DNA from: Siphonodentalium dalli | Taxonomy: Eukaryota > Mollusca > Scaphopoda > Gadilida > Siphonodentaliidae | NCBI GenBank assembly: GCA_032622095.1 | Contig: CP136065.1 | Span: 118,771,195-118,835,194 of the forward strand | Direction: 5' to 3' | DNA: 64,000 nt | Shown here: in pieces, positions 50,036 to 59,864 of the stretch | Layout of the letters: each line of letters begins with the position of its first letter | Numbering within the stretch: position 1 is the stretch's first letter | Program-made: the position numbers and the translations under genes | Notes under the pieces: model-generated | Told to the model about the DNA's origin: nothing | The model's database searches: none | The model's input: the letters and a program-made list of their open reading frames with translations, nothing else

Positions 50036-51661
50036 TCGTGTTGAAATGATTAGTCGACATGTTGATGTCGACTAGAATTTCGGCGATAATCGATTAGCAA
50101 TCTCCTAGTCGACTAATCACCATATTTCCCAGAAAGGTATAGATAAACATGTGATTGGTAGCAATCATTGATTCATGCAATATAGTTCCATATTTATCGT
50201 CGCCCGTGTGTATAAAGCCCAAAAAATTACGATGAAGCCCAAAAGGGATAGCGACCTGTTATGGTTTGTCATTCGGTGGAAAAACGGGATCCTTTTGATG
50301 TCTCATCGATTGGAACAATCATTGTTCGGTTAAGTCGCAACATGACCACGTGTTCACTTCACTCCTGACTGGGTGCTGATATAATTGTCCCCCGTAAAAT
50401 TTATTTTCGGGGGACTATTGTAATCAGCTCCGTCCGTCCGTCCTTCTGTCCGTGCGTGCGTCCGGAGTTATAACTCCCGTAATGATCATCCGATTTGATT
50501 GAAACTTGCCATGTAGGTGTCTCAACCAAGAACACATGTGCTCTGCAATTCTGGGTTTGATCCGATGTTCTTTTATGGATTATTTCCCTTTTTTTCAACC
50601 TTTTTTTTACTTAGAAAATTTCTCACTTTTTCGGTTTCCGGATGATATCTCAAGTTTGGATCCTTTAATTTAATATGTGGATCAGTCATATCAAGATACA
50701 GGTTGAGTTCGAATTTGAGTTTGATCCGATGATTTTTCCTTGAGTTATGGACTTTTTTCGACTTAGAAAATTTAATTTTCTTCTTTTTCTTTGGTTTCCA
50801 GATGATAACTCAAGTTTGGACTGTTCAATTGAAAATTCCATTTTTTTGTGAGTCATTGATATCAAAATACAGGTCAAGTTCGAATTTGAATTTGATCCGA
50901 TGATTTTTCTCAGAGTTATGGGCTTTTTGACTTACAAAATTCAATTTTTCTTGTTTTGGTTTCCGGATGATAACTAAATTTTTTATTTTTTTTACGGAAT
51001 TATTAACCCTTTCGGACTTAGAACATTTCAACATTTTTTTTAATTTTCTTTAACAAAGCGGCATCGACTTGCCACATTGTCGGAGGACACTGTGGTCGGC
51101 CGACCTTTTATTATGTTTATGTTGTGCTGGATTATGCCAATATATCAGTCAGATTTCTAGTCAAGTCATGGACTCATTGTTATACAACCATACACCGCTA
51201 AAGTAGACCAATGGTACATGGTATAGCAGAATAGTTTGCTGATGGTTGCGTAAAATGTTACAGTTGTGATATTATCGGGCAAAAAATAGACCGCGCATTC
51301 GCCGGAAATTAGGAAGCTTTGTATGTTGCATCCAGCTGTTTCTAAGTCTCTCTATAGTATTTTATGATGGTCACTTTGTCGGAATTGCACGCAAACATAA
51401 CTTCAGCGTTGAAGTTTACCCTAATATTATATGATATGAGTGGTGTTCATGATACTTAACTGTCACTAAGGCTGTCAACACCGATAAATAAAATGATAAA
51501 TATGCATGTTTTAATAAATTTATGATGATAAACAGCTGAGAAATGGGTGTCTTTATAAGTAAATACATGTACTTTGATAATCCTGTGTGGGTTTTTGATC
51601 GTTCTATATATAGTAGGTGTTGACTAGTCTACTACGAAATACCATAGTCGTTTCAACACTA
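50036..51661. mobile_element. hAT-like non-autonomous element, TSD CAAGTTTG
   Basis: A perfect 8-bp duplication CAAGTTTG (50028-50035, 51662-51669). Ends TCGTGTTGAAATGATTAGTC and, inverted, TAGTGTTGAAACGACTATGG. The interior contains a hairpin-headed (CCGT)n repeat (GTCCCCCG ... CGGGGGAC at 50386-50412) and about three units of the 170-bp-type repeat (50600-51000). No transposase. Confidence 0.87.
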
Positions 51662-51744
51662 CAAGTTTGAACTCTTGCCATGGGTTGGTGTCTTTGAGCC
51701 TTAGGTGGTCAGGGGAGGAGCCTAAAACGATTGACTTTCTGCGC

Positions 51745-52630
51745 TCTTTATCCCCTCTCCCAATTAAGCTATAGTGTCATTGACACTTTCATTGGAGAAT
51801 TGTTTTTGAAAAATCCAGTCATGTTTAGGATCACCTCTAGGCTCTAGATGGGAGCTATCAAATTTGATCAATTTTCATTGGAAATACATGGCCATGACAG
51901 CCATCTTGGATTTTACTCTTTGCATGACTAAATCCTTTGGCATACCCTATAAACCACATGCCCCATCCGATCATCACCAAACTACATACTGGATCTTTTT
52001 GAGTGACCACTAGATAGCAGTCATCAAATTATTTTGAATTTCATTGAAAAACATGGCAGCCAGCGACCATCTTGGATTTTACTCTTTGTATGACTAACTC
52101 CCTCGTCCGATCGTCACTAAACTTCATATTGATCTTCGAGATGACGACGACTGGATGGGAGTCATCAAATTTTTCAAAATTTCGTTAAAAAAACATGGCC
52201 ACTGGCAGCCAACTTGGATTTTACTCTTTGCATGACTAAATCCTTTGGCATACCCTACAGCTCACATCCCTCGTCAGATCATCATCAAACTTCATACGGT
52301 TCTTCAGGGTGACCTCTAGATGGGAACCATCGATTTTGTTTTCGAAATTTGATGAAAAACATGGCTGCCAACAGCCATCTTGGATTTCAAATTGGAATCC
52401 ATCGACACACCCTGCAGCCAGCATTTATCTGATAATGTTTTGAAAAGTTACAGGCATGTTTAGGATCACCTCTAGTTGGGAGCTATCGAATTTGAACAAT
52501 TTTCGTTGAAAAACATTTCCACCGGCAGCCATCTTGTATTTATTCTTTGCATGACTAAATTCTCTGGCACACCCAAACAGACCACATCCCTAATACGGTC
52601 ATCACCAAACTTTATACGGATCTTCAGGAT
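51745..52630 (+). repeat. YY1-like repeat run with hairpin tail at its left
   Basis: A tail agtgtcattgacactttcatt (51773-51793) is followed by about five degenerate ~150-bp units with agccatcttggattttactc and cccttgcatgac-like segments. Short minus-strand open frames here are repeat translations. Confidence 0.75.
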
Positions 52631-52639
52631 GTTTATCTG

Positions 52640-53000
52640 AAAATGTTTTATTTCCGTCCGTCCACTCATATCTCAACCATGGGTTATTGGATCTCGATGA
52701 AATTTAGTATGCAGTTTGTCACCAGGAGGGCTTTCAAAAAGGGTTCATTGATGTTCACATTTGCCGTTCATGAGTTATACCTCTTTGTTTATAGATCTGA
52801 TAATGTTGGATTTCCATCCGTCCGCTCATATATCTTGGCCATGGGTTATTGGATTCTGTTGTGGTATGGAGGTTTGCACCAGGAAGTCCTACATAAGAGG
52901 GTTCAGTTATGTCATTTACATTTTCGTTCTAGAGTTATCCCTCTTTGTTCATCTGAAAATGTTGTATTTTTGTCCGTCCGCTCATATATCTTTTAAAATT
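52640..53000 (+). repeat. ~150-bp tandem repeat, 2.5 units
   Basis: The unit carries tccgtccgctcatatatc, then ccatgggttattggat, then gagttatacctctttgttta. Frames of about 100 codons (52643-53063) result from the repeat. Confidence 0.78.
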
Positions 53001-54202
53001 TGGTTTCCGACCTACCCATGTTTCAGTTGGCACCATGGGTGTATCCCAGCACCTGAGGTCTAACTTCTTGTTTTTACTGAGACAAGAAAGTTTCATCTCT
53101 CATTTAAAGTGATGAGAAACACTCCTATATGGTGATCAAGTATAGAATGGAGAATATGCTTGCTCAAAGTAGTTATTTTCACAAATATTGTATCCAAATT
53201 GACAACACACACTGTCATTCTTATATATTAACCCTTTGAACACTGGCTCCCCACAACGATCGACACCATGACCCTGGGCTCCCAGTGTTATTTTTGATTT
53301 ATTGTAGACTGTGTTTAGGCGCAATATGTTGGTTCTGTTTAAGTGGTGCCACAGATCTGAAACTTTACACGTATCTTCCCCATGGACCACTGAGTATTTT
53401 TAGATCAGGATACATTGCACGATCACGCCCTGGCAACGGTTGCTATGCAACTACCCGAAATTGAAAGTAAAATGCAATTATAGCTTTTATCGACGTATTT
53501 CAGCCCTAGGAAATGGCGTTTTCGATGCCGCCAATGCCCCATTGTGAAATTTTATATATATCTGGTCAGATGAGTTATATCTGGTCAGATGAGTGAATCT
53601 GTAACTTTTGTTTATGGATAGCAACGGTTGCTAAGCAAATATCCCAAATGATCCAATGACACCATTGCCCTGAGCATTCAATTGCATTATGCCCCATTTT
53701 AGACATTTCCTAGGCGCATGTTAGGTTTTTTCGAAATCACGTGACGATCGTTTCGGCTGGTCTCGTCGACAATCAACTGCCAGAGTGCATCATTCCAAAA
53801 TAAATGTAAGTAATCAACCTTGGGGTGAACTGTCCACACTTATTGTAGTTGGTACATTTTTGGTCCCGGCTTCTCTTTCAGTGTAAAGGTACATGTAACA
53901 AACAAATTTGTGTCCCTTTTCCAGATATGGACATTATGATCACCGTAAGTAATTACAGGTATGAAGCCACGCCCCCTGCCATGCCCACTACCTCGACATA
54001 AGCTCCACCCACTTCCACAACACCTCAACTGCCCCGTACATTGACCTCTTGTCCTATCGGTACTTGAAACAATGTCACCCGCTGCTGGAGCGAATGGCGT
54101 CTGAATCTCTCTCCAGTTGACATAGTGCCTGAATACTAACTTATCAGTTTCACACGCAAAAACAAGTCCATAATATGTCTTAATGAATTAATATGATTTC
54201 AG

Positions 54203-54405
54203 ATGGAAAATGGGCAAAAGCCTTATATGACTATGATGCAAATACAGATGAAGAGTTGTCATTCATAGAAGGTACATTGATTAAAATCATAAGAAAAGAT
54301 GACAGTGGAGTTGATGATGGATTTTGGGAGGGTGCAATCGATGATCAAGTTGGAGTCTTCCCTTCTATTCTAGTTGAAGAAGTATCAGATATTAATTATG
54401 TTCAG
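54203..54405 (+). CDS. FCHSD2: FCHSD/Nwk exon i: complete SH3-2
   Basis: 203 bp: two bases completing Asp, then 67 codons, phase 0 at the end. Acceptor tatgatttcag, donor CAG/gtatga. Encodes a full SH3 domain: AKALYDYDANTDEELSF, ligand-binding Trp in DGFWEG, the GVFPS turn and LVEE at the end. The double-acidic RT loop and the VDDGFWEG segment match the second SH3 of FCHSD proteins, which in the family binds intersectin/Dap160. The in-frame ATG at 54193 is intronic and not a start. Confidence 0.95.
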
Positions 54406-54422
54406 GTATGATATTATCTTAG

Positions 54423-54548
54423 AATAAGACTAGACACCTTTAGAGACTTGTTTTATTATAACTGTGCTAGGTTTCAGCCATTCTTTAACTGTCGAAAGCT
54501 AGCACAGTTATGATAAAACAAGTCTCTAAAAGGTGTCTAGTCTTTCTT
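54423..54548. repeat. Inverted repeat with ~48-bp arms beside the exon i donor
   Basis: aagactagacacctttagag and onward to actgtgctag is mirrored by ctagcacagttatgataaaa and onward to tgtctagtctttctt. The loop is ~28 bp (54471-54498). It begins 17 bases after the 5' splice site of the SH3-2 exon. Confidence 0.87.
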
Positions 54549-55289
54549 GTTCTTGTGACCTCTTCAAATATGGGTGTATATATATATATAGGGCATGTAA
54601 AGATCCCTACATATAAGATGTCAACAAAAACGTCACTCTGTTTGTGGTTCGATTTCAGTCAGTGACTTCCATATCATGTTTGGTAGATAGTTGGTTTGGC
54701 AAGCATATACAGGTAACTGAGTTACATGAAGCTTGTAGTGTATGGAAAGAAATATGCATATAAATGCAAGTGTCCGGCATGTCACATTTGGTTGATATTT
54801 GAATGGCCTTCTTTGAACAATTTGTTTTATGAAGAAGGCCTACTTTATATGGTTGGAGACAAATATCTGCAATATCTTTCAGGGCATACAGAACTTGATC
54901 TTCCATACATTTTCATTGTGCGGTGATCGCCTTTGCATCTCTTCGCACAACAAATTGTGTCAACAACATTATATATCAGGTTAATCGCTAAAGATTGGCT
55001 GTACTCCAGTAATACACAATTATATTTTGGACCCACACCACATCCATACTTCCCCAAATACTTATATTATAAACGGACATAAAAGTTACCCATTTGCAAA
55101 TTGTCATAGAGTCAATTCTCTCTGATATAAAAACTAACAAATAGCATGACGTACATGATACATCACGAAGAATGTTTGTTTCCCATGCTTGCCGATTGCC
55201 ATTTTTGTGGGAACTTGTAGTTCGCAACCTGCCTAGTATTTTGGTTTCCCACTGATAACTCCAGTTTGGATTATTTGATCCTAACCAAT

Positions 55290-56545
55290 AATCCGTCAAC
55301 AATTTCTTTAGCACACCCTACAGGTCACATCTCTCATCTGAATGTCACCAAACTTTATATGGATCTTCAGGGTGAACTCTAGATGAGAGTCATAGATTTT
55401 TTCTGAAATTCGTTAAAAAAAATTGCCTCCAGCAGCCATCTTGGATTTCAAATTTGTTTCCATCAGCACACCCTGCAGCCCACATTTATTGCAGAATTGT
55501 TTTGAAAATTAATTAATATGCATGTTTAGGATAACCTCTATATGGGAGCTATCGAATTTGAAATATTTTCGATGAATACATTGTTGGCAGCCATCTTAGA
55601 TATTACTCTGTGCATGACTAAATCCGTTGGAACACCCTATAGACCACATCCATCTTCCAATTGTGACCAAACTTCAAATTTGACCACTAGATGCGAGACA
55701 TCAATTTTTTCTAAATTGCATTAAAAAATATAACTGCTAACGACACGTGGATTTCAAATTTGATTCTATTGGCACACCCTGAAGCTGACATTTATTGGAG
55801 AATTTTTTTTTAAATATACAGGCATGTTCAAATTCATTTCTAGATGGGAGCTATCAAATTTGAACGATGTTATGTCAAAAACATGGCCACTGGCAGCCAT
55901 CTTGGAGTTTATTCTTTGCATTCACTAAATCCTTCGCCGCACCCTACAGGCCACATCCCTTATCTGATCATCACCTAACTTCATAAGGATTGTTGGGGTC
56001 ACATCGAGATGGGAGCCATTGATTATTTCAGAAATTATTTTACAAAACATGGCCACCAGCAGCCATCTTGGATTTCAAATTTGAATCCATCGGCACACCC
56101 TGCAGGCCGGAATTTAATTTTTTTATTTACAGGCATGTTTAGGATCACCTATAGATGGGAGTTATTTTCGTTGAAAAACATGGCTGCTGGCAGCCATTTT
56201 GGATTTACTCTTGGCATGATTAAATCCTGTGGCACATCCCTCATCTGATTGTCACCAAACTTGATATGGTTCTTCAGGGTCACCTCTAGATGGGAGCTAT
56301 CCAATTTTTCCAAAATTTGGTAAACAACATGGCACCAGCAGCCATAGTTTATTTCACATTTGATTCCATCAGCACACCCTACAGTCTACTTTATTGGAGA
56401 AATATTTGAAATGAAAATCATTTCATCTACACAATACAAGCCATTACTGAAACTTTCTACTATCCCTCTTTATCATTCTATTGACTGCTCAGTATAAAAT
56501 TAATGCCTCCCCAAGTTGAGCTACAGTGTCATTGACACTTTCATT
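55290..56545 (+). repeat. YY1-like repeat run ending in a hairpin tail
   Basis: About six degenerate units with agcagccatcttggatttca and ctagatgggagctatc, ending with gttgagctacagtgtcattg then acactttcatt at 56515-56545. Confidence 0.78.
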
Positions 56546-58443
56546 CTTAATTTTGAGGTCTATGATGGGTGCATGCATACCAACAAACCAGTGGATCATG
56601 GTACTGAAATATTTTTTCACTCAAAGCTTGCATTTTGTGACTGAAATATATTGAAAGATCAATCCAAACCTACAACTTAAACAACAATGAAGAAAATGGA
56701 CCATGTTTCAGTCCCAGCGAATTTTATTGATAAATTGAGAGTTTTGTCTTTTTCTCAGTAAAACCAAGTGATGCTCATGATATATATGATGTAGCCTGTA
56801 TGACCTTCCATGAGAATTTATCCTCAGAGAGAGACAGAGAGAACAGTATCTCGAATATGAGTTTTTTAAATCCTGGCACACGATTGGTGTATATTTCAAA
56901 TAAATTTAAAAATACCAGAAATATAATACCCATGGCATGTAGAATGTGGGTTTTCCCTGGTCTGATATGTGTTCGTGTCCAAACAAATGCCGGGAGATTA
57001 TAGCTTGGTATTGGCTTTTGTCAGCCTTTCATATTTTGTGCAAAAAGTTGGGTAGTGTGGAAAACATATGCTGAAAAGTTATCAGAAAGTATTCCTACAT
57101 GGCAAAAGATGTCGAAAGGGTTGGTCTTCACAACTCTGCATTTCGGATGGAGTTAATTTAGTGTGGGCGTGGCCAAACGTTAAAACTCTGAGGGCTATGG
57201 AAAACATTTAGTTCCTTCTGACCTATCGCCGCGTTTTTGGCTGCCTTCCTGCCCACCTCTTGCCATATTTTGGATCAACTCTGGTTATGGCAGAGACGAG
57301 GTGTTTATTAATATATTCTATAAACGTTTGCATGCGCGACTATGACTGATCCGAGGGAGTGTGGTAATTAGGTCTCTTGGGTTTCTTGTATGTAGATAAC
57401 ACTGTCGGATACCTGTTTAGGTTCGTACCATTCAAAATGGTAGCGTCCAATGGTCAGGATAAACAGGTAGTTGTATAAATTGTCTTCAAGCATCAATTAA
57501 CAACATCTTTCGAAGATTCACATTAGAACATTTATGTAGACATTGCTATACTCAACACCTACAAAATACACCTTTTGCATGACAGGCACGTGAAATGTTG
57601 CATTTGGCGTGTAAAGTTGTCATAGAATTTCGAAATTTTCTCGAGGCGGCCAAATGTTCGCGTTTTCGTAATATTTTTGCCCTGGGCTCATGGCTCCGCA
57701 AATTTATGTATTGTCATGGGTAGGTTAGGTTACCAAATATTTTCCGAATGCAAAACGCGCGATATATTTATTGTCTAACTCCGAAAAACGACCTTTGAAA
57801 ATTTCCAAATGTTCAGGTTCAGATTCGAAATATTTCCCAATGATTTTGTTCAGGTTCAGACACAATTTTCATTCAGGTTCGGACACACCAAATGCCAACG
57901 AGAAGCGAAATGTTTATATGCAGTTGCATTGTGTTTTTGTCGCCTTCACGACACCATCTGCATGTCAAATGGTTCCGCACCCCGCTGCTTGTGAGAAATT
58001 ACATTCCGCACCGATCACATATATCTTGTCCCTAGCCTCATGAAATGAAGTGTCCAGAGCTGTGCATTTGCAAAAATATATAAAAGACCTCAATCATTGA
58101 ATGCTTTAACTCAGTTCTGAAATTGACCTGAATGTTACCTCATTACCAGTGGGAGGCAACATTCACATTTAATATCTCATTAGGCTTTACACTTAAGTGT
58201 AATGTCATTGTAAACACTAAAGTGTAATGCGCAAATTTATGTCTCACTCACAACTCCATTACACTTAAGAGTAATTGGTTTTCATAGCCCTTCTACCTTG
58301 CATATAATGGTATCATCTAAGGTAAATAAATGTCAAAAGTTACTAGTATCAGTAATTGGCTGCATCCATTTCAGCTTCAGAGGAGTTTTGAGAAATGGAA
58401 TTTGAATTGGAATTACGCTTAAGCATAATGTCATTACATTTAA

Positions 58444-59697
58444 CTCTTTAACCCTCAATGACGTGATTTGACGTGTCTAACGGGTACCTGTGACGTTGCC
58501 CGGGACAGCCCTCAAATGTAACGTCAAGGTAGACAAGCGAATTTATTGCGCTCGCTTATTGATAATTTTATTAGACATGTTGTTACCGCGAATTTCTTGA
58601 ACACTACCGAAAGTTACATTTCAATGCAAATTGTATCCGTTATTCTACAACTTATTACCAGCTAAATTTTCATTGTGAGAATCACACCTATACAACGGAC
58701 TGGTCGGTCTAAATCATGCAGGAATGGATAAAAATTCATTTTTATTTATGCCAAACTTCCTCGGAAAAGTTGAGAAAGTCACCAGAAAAAGTTGAACAGA
58801 CGGTTCGTTTAGGGGGAAATCCTTGTGATGAAGGGAATACACATCCCATCTCCGATTATAATTTAAACTTTTGCGGAGAAAACTGGAAAAATCTAGCTTT
58901 AATATCGAGTAAATCATAACATTTTATGACGTGATTGTTGGTTGCGTCATTTTCAGTTTGTCGCTTTCGCAAAACACGTTGTTTATTTATCTGGTGCGAT
59001 GGTATTACTTGTCTCTTAAATATGAATAATCCCTACGATTCCCAATATCAATAAAAAATTAAAATAAATCCAACTTCCTTATTTGGGTGAGGCTTGATTC
59101 TGCCGTCACTGGATTGGTCCGGCTCTTCCATCAATTATACAGGCTCTTCCAATAACCTCCCGATTGATCCACTCTTCCGGTTTGCAACACAACACACACA
59201 CGTGGTTTTCACTCGACCGAAGTTGAATTAAGAATCGCAAAGTTGGTTCAAACGATATAATTATTCAGAAAATGGCAACACGAAATAGATCTTTGGTTTG
59301 TTCAGGCGGATTTGGAAACATTAGAAGACAATTTCAGTACTGATACCAGTGTGTTGTAATACCTGTGTAATACCTGGGTACAGGTATGTCATTGAAAATG
59401 GAATAATTATTTGCACCCCCAGCCGGGATTGAAATGGATTATTCCATATTAAACTGCACTTTAATAACGATATAAACTTCCCGCTACTTAACCAGAAATT
59501 GACAAGGTTTTGATCTGAACAGTTAAGTCACAGTATTCATATTCAATAAAGCATAAAAAACTGAATATACACCGTTTATATAAACGAAAAACTTGCCATG
59601 CAAACCAACACGTCAAATCACGTCATTGAGGAATAGGTAGCCACGTCAAATCACGTCATTGAGGGTTACGCTAGAAAACTATTTGAGTGTTAAAGAG
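58444..59697. mobile_element. TTAA-flanked element, CTCTTTAA ends
   Basis: TTAA at 58440-58443 and 59698-59701; ends CTCTTTAACCCTC and, inverted, CTCTTTAACACTC. CCTCAATGACGTGATTTGAC occurs once at the left and twice inverted at the right (59608, 59643). The frames on both strands at 58714-58919 have no recognised domain. Confidence 0.78.
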
Positions 59698-59864
59698 TTA
59701 AGCATAATTCAAATTCCATTACGCTTAAGCGCAATGCCATAATGCTTAAGTATAATGAGTTATGCTTAAGCGTAATAGCATTACTCCCAAGCGTATAATA
59801 TAATTACGCTTAAGTATAATAGCTTTACCTTATGTGTAATGAAATCTGAATTAGGCTTAATTAA

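Larger units (their letters stand above)
43231..54202 (+). other. Intron between exons h and i
   Basis: 11 kb, the longest intron. In order: a hairpin-headed repeat (43295-43370), a second such element (43497-43830), tandemly duplicated MITE-family copies (44086-45050), diverged repeats (45050-45900), another hairpin-headed repeat (46147-46380), a TTAA-flanked element with an expanded Helitron-like core (46498-48830), a YY1-like repeat unit (49530-49925), a hAT-like element (50036-51661), more YY1-like units (51780-52630), a triplicated ~150-bp repeat (52640-53000) and a CG-richer stretch (53230-54100) without a recognisable gene. Confidence 0.7.

Noticed and set aside
53230-54100. A separate gene or promoter in the CG-richer stretch before exon i
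   Set aside because: Short frames only, no promoter or splice pattern; a ttaaccctttg start at 53230 suggests part of a TTAA-type element, but no matching right end was found.
54193-54411. ATG at 54193 as the start of a short SH3-only protein
   Set aside because: The ATG is just upstream of a good acceptor, and splice phase joins this SH3 domain to the upstream exons.
57771-58043. Mirror open frames in the arms of the 6-kb element (also 62674-63048) as a transposase remnant
   Set aside because: They are short and overlap aggttcagac-like short repeats; no catalytic motif is visible.
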